Shown here piece after piece: positions 44,090 through 54,876 of a stretch of DNA of 64,000 nucleotides. The notes under the pieces are model-generated. The model was not told the origin of the DNA. It did no database searches and saw only the letters and a program-made list of their open reading frames with translations. Each line of letters starts with the position of its first letter. Position 1 is the stretch's first letter. Source of the stretch: Diphasiastrum complanatum (Eukaryota > Streptophyta > Lycopodiopsida > Lycopodiales > Lycopodiaceae); contig CM055111.1 in assembly GCA_029204225.1 (NCBI GenBank), positions 21,911,805 to 21,975,804 of the forward strand, in the 5' to 3' direction. The translations under genes were made by a program, and so were the position numbers.

Positions 44090-45720
44090 TAAAGATCAAA
44101 GCGCATTTTTGGATAATTCATGGTTTCTGAATTCTGGAGCAACTCAACACATGACCAATCAATGTGAGTTTTTCAACTCCTACATGCCTTGCAGCACGAA
44201 GAAATTTGTTCATCTTGGTGACAATAGTACTCACAACTGTAAGATTGCAATTTCAGCATGATCAATTTAAACTACTTGTATGATTAAAAGGAAGGATGTC
44301 TTGATTGCAAAAGGTAAAAGACAAGGGAAGTAATTCAAACTAGATGCTTGTGTTATTGCTAACCAAGTTGGATGTGTTGCAAGTGAGCAACTACCTATTC
44401 AAGAAGTTTGGCATAAGAGGATGGGGCACCTCAACTTCAAGTCATTGGAGGAAATGGCTAGCCTAGCAAGTTGTGATTGGTCTTCCAAGTTCCTTAACTA
44501 GCATCAAGCATGTTTGTGAGTCTTGTGCTTTTACAAAGTCACGTAGACTACCTTATAATAGATCTATAAAGACTTTTCAAGTTGTACATCCAGATATTCA
44601 GGGAATTACTACAAGTAGCAATAGTCGAGATAAGATGTATGTAACTTGCATTGATGATTTTAGTATATTTTGTTGGATCCATCTACTAAAGAGCAAAGAT
44701 GAAGTGTATGATGTCTTTGTCAAGTTCAAGAATGCAAGAGAGAACCAATTCTCTACAAAGATCAAGTGCCAATGGTGGTGAGTATATCTCAACCAAGTTC
44801 AAGGCCTTTTGTGATGAGCATGTGATCAAGAGGGAGTACACAAGACTCCAAGGAGACCACAACAAAATGGAGTGGCCGAGAGGAAGAATAGAACTTTATG
44901 TGAAAGTGCCAAAGCCATGAGGTTAGAAGCTAATATTCCAAAACCATTTTGGGATCAAGCTTCCTTGTGTGCTGACTTTATATGGAATAGGTGGCCGAGT
45001 GCTATATTGGATGGAAGAACACCTTTTAAGATGCTATTCAAGAAAAGGCCGAGTGTCAAGGTTTTTAGAACTTTTGGATGCACTTGCTATGTCAATATAG
45101 CTCTTGATGATAGGACAAAGGAGGATCCATCTTCAAGGAAATGTATATTTGCTAGATATAGTGAGGTGACTAAAGCTTATAAGGTTTACATTCCTAGTAC
45201 TAATAAGGTGATTATTGGAAGAGATGTCATTTTTGATGAGGGGAACATTCCAAAGGTGTCTTCAAGTAATGATGTTGTGGATGGATCTAACATTCTCGAT
45301 GGTGATGACATGGATACTACTTCAGATGGTGATGATGAAGGACCTTCATCAAGTCAAAAGCCAAGGAGGACATCAAGGCAAAGGCAAACACCTTCAAGGC
45401 TCACATATGATGAGAAGGGTAAGCAAGTGGAAGTGACTCATTTTGCTTTTCTCACATGTTTTGATGATTCTTCTTGTGTAGATGATGCTATGCAAGTGGA
45501 TGGACATTTTCATGATTTTACATCAAGTAATGAATCTGGAAAACAAAGTTTGTTCAATGACTTTGATGGTCAAGTTGATGATCAAGAGGTTGATCTCAAA
45601 GGGCTTCAACAAGACAAAAGGTAAGGTGGCAAATTGGAGCTGTCAAGAGCATCAAAGGAGAGTCAATTGGCAAAGATGTTTTGGATCTATTTTTGCAGGT
45701 ATTTTAAGACTCAAGTAAGT
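44090..45720 (+). pseudogene. Copia protease-integrase-linker remnant, longest frame
   Basis: Protease 'LNSGATQHM' (Asp to Asn). Pre-integrase has a stop in 'KRQGK*FKL' near 44332. Integrase 44473-44781 ends at a frameshift just before 'SANGGEY' (second catalytic Asp replaced). The frame 44872-45624 (250 codons) carries the catalytic-Glu region 'AERKNRTLCESAKAM', 'PFWDQASLCADFI', 'FGCTCYVNIALDDRTKEDPS' and the acidic linker up to 'LTYDEKGKQ'. Reverse transcriptase is missing. Confidence 0.85.
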
Positions 45721-47036
45721 TCAAAGGAGCATCAATCAAGTGTTGTTCAGGTTTACTTTGCTTGTTCTATCTCATATATGAGCAATTTCATGTGAATGTG
45801 TGCAAATTGTCAAGATATTGTGAAACTAGCTACATTGTTTTGCATCATATTGATGTTAAAGTTGTACTAGAAATCTTGGCTGGCTTTGCTGATGGAAATG
45901 AAACTTTTGTATCACTCATTCATGATCAAGTCATCAAGTGATGATGACATCTTTTGGCAAGATGGAGATGGAGGTGCATTCATGGAGTTTTATGGTGGAG
46001 ACATATCAAGAAAGGACAAAGATGGAGGAGACAAGCAAGCAAGTGGTCATCACAGACATTTATTGTTTGGTTGCTATTAGTTTCCAAAGAGTTCAGAGTT
46101 GGAAGCATGGTGGAATCATTTCATTTCAATTCTATTTGGTTCTTCGTGTTCTAGTTATATCTTGATGTACAAAATTGATGTAAGAAATAGTGAAGCATCC
46201 AATATGGACACTATTCTCCTGTTTGATCAAGTTCTTAATAAGTTTGCATCTCTTTCATTAAGTAGATGTTGATTTTCTACATTGCCAATGGTGTAAATTG
46301 TGTTGTCTTCCATAACCAAAGAACAAGAGATTAGGTTGGAATTTTAATGATTCATATTTCTTCACAGATTAATCAATATCTATTGAAGCTGTCCATGAAG
46401 TTAGAGCAAAGACTTTAGAGAATTGAGGGTGTAGGAAGGCCTGAAAAGACTAAAAATTGTTTTTTGAAAGGGTTCTTGGGGGATTTATGGCTAGAAATCC
46501 ACAAGAGAATCATGCATGAAGTCAATCCATCTTTATTTATACTCCTCCTGGCCATCCCAACAAGCTATCAGGCCTGTAAATTGGTGATCAGAGGCTTGTG
46601 TTCCGTCTCTATGAAGTTTATTGCTAAAGCACCCTCCCACAAGTTGAAAAATCTTCATTCTCAGCCCATACTACATCCCTTGACTTGAGTGAAGGCTTCA
46701 CGGAAGTCTAATAAACTTTTTAAGACTGTTGGTAATGTCTCTTTGGGTGCCAGGTTGGTATTTGGTTGATTCTGCATGAAACCTCTCTTTGAAAGTGCGT
46801 CCTACTACATATTTTATGTGGCTCTGTAAGCTGAGGTCGTAGGTGACATGTCAAGCTTCTGGGTCACTTGGTCTCTCTTTGTATTGTGATTTATAGGTTC
46901 ATTGTAGCTCAAGTTATGTCTGTTTGAAATTTTGGAAATTTTGTGAGTAAAATTTTAAAAAAGCGTAAATTGATTCCCTAATTTTATGTACTATACTTGT
47001 GGAAATTTTTTGCATGGTGATTTTGCTGAAGTTTTT

Positions 47037-47718
47037 TGTGAAAAATAGCCTATTTTGGCAAATCTAGCCATGTAGAACTTTGCAAATATTGTGTATAATT
47101 GGGTTCCACACATGGAAGGCCAAGATGCCACGTGGAAACCCACTCCTAATGTAGGTTAAGTCAATTCAAGAGAGTTGGTCATGTCTATTTGGTGGTCATC
47201 CCTACTTTATAGGACCTATACCTAAGTCTAAGGTGAAAATTTGACCAACTAGCTACCTACCAAGCATAAGTCTAGGATCTAGGTTTCATTTTAGGGCAAG
47301 AAGGGTGAGTTAACTTCCTTATTACATGCTGGAAATCCACCTAACTTCAAGAAGGAAGTCGAATTTGCTATGTATTCCAAGCTCCCATAGTGAGAAGATA
47401 GAATATTTTTGGAGCTCATTGGCAATCTCAAGCTAGTTCACTATGTACATTGAGTTTTTGTGATCCAAATGAAACCAGATCAATTTCTACTTGTTTCTCA
47501 GGTTGAAGGCCGTACTACAACCTGTAGTACACATGTGTGGGACCGTATTTCCATGTTGATCAATGCTTTTGATTGTTAATGCTTGTTGTTTGTCAAATTG
47601 CCAATCTAGATCAACTTTTCTGTGTCTAGTTTTTTGATAGATTGTTAAGCAAGCATCCAAACACTCTTGTGGATCTTTTGTAGATCCATTTATGGTCCTA
47701 AAGTATAGTACTTTCACA
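47037..47718 (+). repeat. Copia-A 5' LTR, 682 bp
   Basis: Starts TGTGAAA and ends TTTCACA, a perfect 7-bp terminal inverted repeat, and is followed immediately by a tRNA-iMet-type PBS. Insertion interrupted the R-block tail ('gaagttttt'). Its mirror copy is 58000-58681 (-), also 682 bp. No 3' LTR in the same orientation is present, so the element is truncated after its gag/protease. Confidence 0.85.
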
Positions 47719-47730
47719 TGGTATCAGAGG
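47719..47730 (+). other. Primer-binding site, tRNA-iMet type
   Basis: TGGTATCAGAGG directly abuts the LTR end CA. TGGTATCAGAG is the hallmark PBS of plant Ty1/copia elements, complementary to the 3' end of initiator tRNA-Met. Confidence 0.9.
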
Positions 47731-48502
47731 CAAGTACAAGAGCATAAGCCATTTATCAAAAGCAAATCCATTTTTAGCAAGTTTTGGTGCTAAAAACTAG
47801 TATTGAGAGGGCAAGCTAGAATTTTGATTTTGGTGAGGAGATTTGATCCCAAAATTGGTAGGGGTCCAAATCCGTACTGTCCACGTGTGGGCACCTCTGA
47901 ACCTGCATTTAATGCATGGTAATCATTTGATCCACAGAAATTCAATTTGTGAGCTTTTGATGTAATTTTTGGTGGAAATCTTAAGATAAGCTAGCAACAT
48001 TGAGTGCCATTGATTAGATTTGACTTAGGGTCATGAGATCTAATTAATCTAGGCTGAAGTCAGGTCCTCTAAACTTGTTTTACAGGTCTTGAAAGTACAC
48101 TAAAAAGTGTGAGGGAGAGTTATTCAAGTTATTGTCCAAAAATAGCCAAAATTGGCAAGATCACATCATCTTATCTTCATTCCAACTTTGTGAGGGAGTG
48201 CTAGAACTGATATTATAAGTCCATTTGTTGGATTAGGAATCTAATTTGAGTGAGACACTACAAGAAAGAGACCTTAGTGAGCTTCTAGAGACAATCAAAT
48301 CCATTTCTTGGCAAGATTTGATTGAAAAGAGTTTTCACTTCATCTTATTTTCATTTCGGCTTTGTGAAAGAGTGATAGAAATGTGATTATAAGTCCATTT
48401 GTTGGATTAGAAATCAAATTTGAGTGAAACATTGCAAGTGTGAGACCTTTGTGAGTTTCAAGTCAATCAAATCTATTTCTTGTTTTAGAAGTCACTAGTA
48501 AG
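47731..48502 (+). other. Copia-A untranslated leader
   Basis: Non-coding interval between PBS and gag, with two related segments near 48180-48290 and 48340-48460 ('agtccatttgttggattag', 'gagtgaga/aacac/ttacaag') that look like an internal tandem duplication of about 160-170 bp. Confidence 0.55.
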
Positions 48503-49450
48503 ATGGGATCTGCTGGAGCATACCTTCTAGAAGCTAGTGAGAGATTGAATTCTACAAATTATGTTGTTTGGAAGGTTAGGATGGAGTCACTTTTGGTGCT
48601 CCAATACCTTTATGAGTTCTTGATTGAAGATGAAGATAAACCTCTAGGTGCACATGAGTTAGCTAGATACAAGAAGAGATCTTGGCTTGCACTTATTTGT
48701 GTGAAGATGAATGATTTGTTGAGAGAAGTATTAGCATGTGTGCTAAAGAGGCTTGGGAGTCTTTAAAATCAATCTATGAATCTAGTAACACTTCGAGGAT
48801 TCTAATGCCTAGGAATCAGATTCTGCAAAGCATGAGGAGAAGTGAGGAGAGTGCACAAGATTATGTACTCGAAAACAAGTCTCTAAATAGGGAGTTGGCT
48901 TCCATTGGAGAGAAGATTCATGATGGAGAGCTTGTACAAATTGTCCTGAATGGTCTAGGAGATGACTTTGCAAATTTGGTACAAAGTTTTGCCATCCAAG
49001 ACACTTTGCCAACTATAGAAAAACTTCATAGTGTATTAGTGGCTGAAGAGTGTAGGATGCTCCATGCAAAATCTAGGATGAGTTCCTTGTCTTTGCAGGA
49101 TGGTGATGAGAAAGCCAATTTCTCATTCAAGGGCAAAAAGAAGACCAATGGAAAGAAGAAGCATCCAAAGGAGGCTAAAGAAGAGGATGATGCATCAAGC
49201 TCAAAGGACAAGTCAAAACAAAAATGCTTCTTTTGTGGAAAGAAGGGGCATTATGCATCCGAATGCTACAAGAGGCTAAGAGCAAAAGAGGAGGAGGACA
49301 ACAAGGGAACCTTGCATATGAAGAGGATGGAGATGAGGAGATCTCATCTTTGATGGCATCTATATCCACTCCAACAAGCAAAAGCAACTCAAAGGACACT
49401 TGGTGGATTGATAGTTGGGCTAGCTCCCATACGACTTTCCAAAAGGACAC
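48503..49450 (+). pseudogene. Copia-A gag and start of protease
   Basis: ATG 48503 begins gag ('LEASERLNSTNYVVWKVRME', the GAG_pre/DUF4219-like start). A frameshift near 48740 moves to the 48736-49353 frame with 'SMRRSEESAQDYVLENKSLN' (UBN2), a Lys-rich stretch and an intact CCHC zinc knuckle CFFCGKKGHYASEC at 49225-49266. A second frameshift near 49300 precedes the protease segment 'WWIDSWASSH', where the active-site Gly is Trp. The gag is close to complete but cannot be translated as one protein. Confidence 0.87.
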
Positions 49451-49539
49451 ATTCTTAACCTTACTCAACAATGTAACATTAAGAAGAAAGGAGTATAACA
49501 TAAGTCAACCAACCCCATATCCTAAATATTAAAACCCTT

Positions 49540-50843
49540 GCTCTATAAACCTAATCCCTTCACCCTACAACCCTTATCTTAGGGGGCAATTAATGAGTGG
49601 AATATTGATGACCCACCTCCATTGAGGATTCAATTTGCAAAAGACTATTCGTTTGGAGTAGACGAGCTAGGACCTTCAATAGGAATAGACAATTTGAGAA
49701 CTGGAAAGTTCAATAACTCGGAGAGTTTCATAGTTTGGCTATATGAGATTTGCTCTTACCTTTGAGGTAGATAAACTAATCTTCGATGAAGATGACATCT
49801 CGACTAGTGAATATCTTCGACTCAATAGGATCATACAACTTATAAGCATTTTTTGAAGTAGTGTAGCTGATGAAAATAGATTCTATACTCTGGAACTCGA
49901 GCTTCTTTGTGAGATCATGCGGAATTTGCACATAAGCGATACATCCAAGAACTCGTAAGTTTGATAATGATGGTTTGGAGCCTATCCAAACTTCATATGG
50001 CATTTTGTCTGAGAGACCTTTAGTAGGACATCTGTTCTGAATATAAGCTGCAGTGAAAACAGCTTCAGCCCAGAAGGACTATGGCAATGTCCCATGCGCA
50101 AGCATACACTTGGCCTATTTGACTAAGGTTCTATTCTTTCTCTCAACAAGTCCATTTTATTGAGGTGAATAGGAGGTAATGTATTGTTGCCCAATGTCGT
50201 TGTTAAGGCAATACTCTTTGAGTTCGGGTAGAGATATATTCACCCCCGTTGTCGGACCTCATTGCTTTAATTCTTTTACCAATTTCATTTTTTACACGCT
50301 CTTTGAATTGTTGAGAGATTTTGAAAGCCTCCAATTTATGCTTCATGAAATAAACAACTGTTCTTCTAGAATATTCGTCAATGAAGGTAATAAAATACTT
50401 TGCATCACGCAATGGTGGAATTGCATTGGACCACATATATATGAATGAACAACGTCTAATAGATCTTTTGTTGCATGCCTATGACTCGATCTAAAGGGAA
50501 TCCTAGTCTACTTTCCAAGGATGCAGCTATGACAGATAGGGTGGTTGACTTTGTCGGTTGGATAGTCGAGATCAAGTGCTAGGGATTGTTTGGACATGTT
50601 CAATACAGATGTATGATTCAAGTTTCCTAATCTTTGATGCCATAGTAATGCTTTATTGACAAGAACAGAGGTTTTCAAGACTTGACCAGTATTAGAATAA
50701 CAATGTGCCAATCTATATAAGTATCCATGTCTCTTGCCGAGTGCAAGGACCTTATTTTCTCTATTGATGACTCAAACTCTACCCTATGAGCTAAATTAGT
50801 GATTCTACTTACTGATAATTGGTTTTTAGAGAGTTTAGGAACA
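49540..50843 (-). pseudogene. Copia-B pol remnant (left arm)
   Basis: Minus strand: pre-integrase 'ALLWHQRLGNLNHTSVLNM' with 'CHSCILGK' (50508-50711), integrase core with 'MRSDNGGEY' (50203-50436) and the segment after it (49776-50003). The first catalytic Asp position reads Tyr ('HSYICGPM'). It abuts copia-A gag in the opposite direction near 49540, so copia-A lost its pol and 3' LTR at this join. Confidence 0.83.
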
Positions 50844-51540
50844 AACAAAGCTTTTAATAGTAGTTTGAATTGATCATGCTAGAATTTCAATCTTATAGTG
50901 CCTTCACCTTCGATAGTGTGTGTGCTATTGTCACCAAGATAAACATACTTCTTTGTACTGTAAGGCGTATAGGAGTGAACATGCTCCAGAATCTAGAAAC
51001 CAAGAAGTACCCAATAGGGACTTTTGGTCTTTGACCATAAATGTTCCTCCTCTATGTCGAGTTCAGGAGATGGGGGGACTGCATTCGCCTATTGACCTGG
51101 TTGCTTGTTGGCATTCTTCGCTTTGAGAACCTTGCAATCTGAGATTTCATGATTAGTGCACTTGCATACTTACAGAATATCTTCTTCTTCAACTGTGGAT
51201 TTGATAATTGTTCTTGCCTTTGCGTCGGTTTTCGATTTGATGCGGACTGCTTAGAGCTTTTCTGCTTCTATCGTTTTGAGACTTTGTTGACATATAGAGC
51301 GCGAGATGATGAAGTCGATGAAGTGCCTTGAATTCTTCAATTGTATTCTTGCAGCAACATAGTGATAACTCTAGTAAGAGTTAAATCTGAGTGTGTCGAT
51401 ATGATCATCACCCAGTTCTCATATGTAGAGGGCAAGCTTGAAAGCAATTGTGTCTTGATCATCGATGATCGATCTGACAAGCCGGGGGGGGTCAGTTGTT
51501 CGACTTCGAGCTTCGAGCTTTTGAGCTTCACATGCCAGGC
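50844..51540 (-). pseudogene. Copia-B protease and gag remnant
   Basis: Inverted counterpart of 21100-21740: zinc-knuckle relic, Lys/Gln-rich region, and UBN2 gag end (51337-51531). A run of seven G near 51484 differs by one base from the other copy and breaks the longer frame. Confidence 0.7.
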
Positions 51541-52465
51541 CCATGGAATTTACGCCAGGAGGCATTACAAACGAAACTCTAATATTTGGTCCTTTTTCTA
51601 CAAAATAGTCTTTTGAGGCTATGAGAACCAACACTCGGCCTCCACAACCGAGACCTTCATGGATCTTGATTGCCACTGAACTCGTGCATTGCGATGCACT
51701 AATCAATGTGACTGCCAATTTTTTCTTCCTCATTAGCACATCAATCATTTTTTGCAAAAAAACTGTCTATCAAGATGTTCAAAAAACCATCACGAAGAGC
51801 TTCATCCAAGCTGTGGACAAATGGAAAATTATATTTGGGATCGAATTTAACCAGCCACAAATAAAAATGTAGAAGAGTTTAAGCACAATATCAACAATTC
51901 ATTCAATTCAATAGATAAACAACAAACCCAAATGGGGCAAGCAATAATATCTAAAGTTGAGGCTGTAGATAAGAGCTTGAAGCTGTGCTAACAACAATGA
52001 GAAGAGACTACCAAATTGCTGCATAAGGATGTTCAGAGGGAGGTATAAGTGCATCTATTTAGTTGAACCCATAGGTAACATTTGTACTTCAAAGTAGATA
52101 TCTTCTTAATTATTAAATAGTATAGTGGATACTACTGCAGATTGGGTTAATTGGCTTATGAATTACATGACAAAACGCTCTCCCGAAGGTGATGGGAGAG
52201 AAATCAATATGCAAATGCTTGAGCAGCTTATTTCACATTACATGAGGGAATGCTTGACCGTTACTAATAAAGTTTGACCAGAGAGCACTGCCGAAACTTT
52301 AACAAGTTCAACCTTTGATAACAACGACAACAACAATGGTGGTCTTCCTTTGAATAAGTAAAGGTGGGTATGAAAAAGAAATTGACGAGAAAGAACGGTT
52401 TGAAAGTGAAAAGAGTAGGTAGACTTAAATATAATAAAGTGGAAATGAATTCTGAGGGTTTTTGT
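51541..52465. other. Unassigned spacer within loop
   Basis: Counterpart of 20.13-21.05 kb. It contains the minus-strand frame 51419-51757 that reads into copia-B gag in the other copy. No recognised gene. Confidence 0.35.
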
Positions 52466-52960
52466 CGCCAAACTCCAAGCGAGCATGTGCTTGAAGGACA
52501 AAGCAAGAGGAGCTTGGAGGGCAATGTCATGAAGCAAGTGTTGGTTGCTTGAAGGGCCAAGCATTTAGAGAAGCTTGGAGTGTAGCTTTGGAAGCAACAA
52601 ATGTCGATGGCATTGGGTTTCAACCTTCCAACGCCTCTTGCTTGAAGGATCAAGCAAGAGGCACTTGGAAGCTAATGACTGAAGTCCGTGGTGTGGCAGC
52701 CCCATGGTGGTTGTATTGACGTTGAGAAGCGAGCAATTTCTTGAAGGACGAAGCAAGAGGAGCTTGGAAGGCAATGTCACGAAGCAAGTGTCAGTTGCTT
52801 GAAGGCCAAGCAATGAGCTTGACATTTTAGTGCTTGTTCTCTGTGATTCGTGAAAGAGGTTGCAATTTGGCATGACATTGAAGGTTGTAGTGGAAAGCAT
52901 AGAGCTGCTTGTAGTAAGGACAATATTTTTTTTGGGTCTGTAGGTGATTGTTGCAAAAGG
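52466..52960. repeat. Cluster of diverged repeats (inverted counterpart)
   Basis: Same two long units and hairpin (52634-52661) as at 19640-20130, in reverse orientation. Confidence 0.6.
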
Positions 52961-53258
52961 TAGTGACTATAGAGGATCGAAGGGGTGTCTGTGATCTGTG
53001 TTGTGAGAGCACTTCATGTTCTTGCAAATTCTGGATGTACAGGACAACAAGGAAGATTTTGCTAGTCTTGTGTACTTCCTTAGTTGGTTGCAGGGGCAGT
53101 GAGTTTCAAGAGCACCTATGAATGATTCTTGATGGATGCACATGATGTATACATGGATGGCTGCATGTAATGATGATTTTGGATTGAGGGGGAGCTCTGT
53201 AGATGACTCAGACCCCATGCAAAGATCAAACTTTGGTTCTAGGGCAGATGTGTCCTAG

Positions 53259-53516
53259 TTGATGGATATCATCATGAACTCTTTATACAACAATAGGGAG
53301 AATTTTATTTTAGAACTTATTTCCAATGCATCAGATGTTCTAGATAAGATACATTTCTTATCTCTCACTGATGAGGCTATTCTTGAAGAAGGGGTTGACT
53401 TTCAAATAAAACTAGACAGAGACAAAGGGATCCTTACAATTGGTGATCGAGGCATTGGTATGACAAAGGATGATCTGAATATCAAAAGCCTTGGGATAAT
53501 GACACTTTCAGTTTAA
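53259..53516 (+). pseudogene. Endoplasmin (HSP90/GRP94-type) N-domain fragment, second copy
   Basis: Identical over the homologous part to 18965-19339 (-), with 'ISNASDVLDKIHFLSLTDE' and 'GDRGIGMTKDDL', but a TAA stop appears directly after 'MTLSV'. That stop comes from one of several G-to-A differences from the other copy. No flanking exons of the chaperone gene are present. Confidence 0.85.
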
Positions 53517-53639
53517 GTGTGTAGAGGTGGCAATTTGAATTCCATTGGAGGTGAAGCTCTGACGTGTGGACTCTGCCCCTCGATGTTGGTGTCATTTCTG
53601 GCCTATTTTTGGCACTTGCCTACAAAGATAGATATTGAA

Positions 53640-54876
53640 TGCTCTCCTTGACTTGCATAATAACCTGCCTCTTTAATAGCACCATAGTTTTTTGAAACTA
53701 TGAAAAGGTAGTATTGTTGTGGGGCAGTCGAGAAACACTCGGCAGAAACCTATTTATTCATCTTTGACGAGGTTGTCATGTCTGGCTACGAATCTATGAC
53801 TCTAAACATCCAAAAATAGTGTCCATAATGCCTGATCCAATCGTCTTGCCACACCTTCTCCTCATTTGATTAATTTTCAAATGTCCTTCATTTATACTCT
53901 AAGCAAGCCGTAGGCAATCAATTCGATAGTGTAAAATGCCCTACGTACATAGCAAAAAACTATTGACTTTCTTTCCATATTTTTAATCTTTCCAACCTTA
54001 GTAAAAATAATGTTTTTAATACAATATGAAATTGCCAGATCATAGTGTTTTGCAACTTGAAGGATTGTGTTGTTTTTTGTGTTTTGAAGGTATTGGTTTT
54101 AAGGAGGGAAATACACCTGTGTGTTTAAACAACAAATTTGTGAAAGATTCTGATAAACTAGTTGTATTGATTCCACTTCATGGTGAAAAACAGGATTGTA
54201 AGGCAACAAATCATTGAACGAGAATTCTATAGCAACTTTTTATGTGGCCTTTTCCTTTCATGATCTAGCAATTTCAGCAGGAAACAAAAATTCACGCGTG
54301 TTTTTAAAGGTCATTTGATGTTTTTTGATAACATGTTTTTCACAAGCTGTCTTCTTGTACTTTACTATTGTTTGGCTTGACATTAAATACTTGCAAAAGA
54401 TTTTATAGCTTCTTGTATTGTAAGATTGTTTGGCATGAAATCACGTGTTTCCATAGTAAGTACTGACCACACTGCTTCAATGAAAACACAAAAGGGATAA
54501 GAATAAACACTCATAGGAGATAATACTGGTTGCCTGCAAAGCAAGCTCGTAGGTTATCAAGTGATGGCTTGCAAATTTGTTTTTCATGTTTCACATATAC
54601 TTTATGCAATCTCATCCTTATTTGTCTTGCCAACGAGCCACTCCACCTACATAGGTCACGTAAATACATCGAGTTACTATATCTGTGTAAGAATGGTCGT
54701 TTCCAAAAACAATAAATAAAAAACCATTGGCAAGGTGCACATTAAGAGAGCTGTGTACAGTATATGAAATTTTTCATGGCATTTGGCAAATCGCATTTGC
54801 AATTTCATTCTTCATATTTCATTATCATTTGGAAGAAAGGCGAATCTCCTAGTTTATAAATTTGAGAGAAAAGTTG
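53640..54876. other. Unassigned AT-rich spacer within loop
   Basis: Counterpart of 17761-18950; no gene recognised. A short + frame at 54026-54217 is Cys- and Lys-containing but matches no family I know. Confidence 0.4.

Larger units (their letters stand above)
29020..44616. repeat. Direct segmental duplication, unit copy 2
   Basis: Collinear partner of 1-15565. Differences in the protease coding region amount to only a handful of substitutions. Unlike copy 1 it continues past 'actacaagt' into full integrase, so copy 1 lost the following about 4 kb, or was joined elsewhere. Confidence 0.93.
41228..47036 (+). mobile_element. Copia-derived R block, full copy in left palindrome arm
   Basis: Homologous to 12173-15565, 22440-28288 and the complement of 58682-64000. 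Contains LTR B 41230-41745, inverted LTR A 41755-42179, linker remnant 42631-43070, PPT and LTR C from 43510, pol remnant 44090-45720 and a non-coding tail. The right edge at 47036 is the start of a 682-bp LTR, so the block was a target for that later element. Confidence 0.8.
41718..50843 (+). repeat. Left arm of large palindrome (centre near 52.86 kb)
   Basis: Every element here recurs in inverted orientation at mirrored coordinates (sum about 105718) up to the window end: for example 42651/63068, 44872/60845, 47037/58681 and 50179/55540. Arms differ by scattered substitutions and short indels. The left limit given is only the mirror of the window end; the arm may extend to about 41228. Confidence 0.9.
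50844..54876. repeat. Loop of large palindrome
   Basis: Single-copy within the palindrome; bounded on both sides by 'ggtttttagagagtttagg' (50821-50839) and its complement (54881-54899). The same 4.0 kb segment occurs in opposite orientation at 17.74-21.73 kb. It contains copia-B gag/protease, repeat cluster and HSP90 fragment. Confidence 0.85.

Noticed and set aside
53259-53516. HSP90 as a functional gene
   Set aside because: Only about 85 residues of the N-domain are present, with no other exons, and a stop directly follows.
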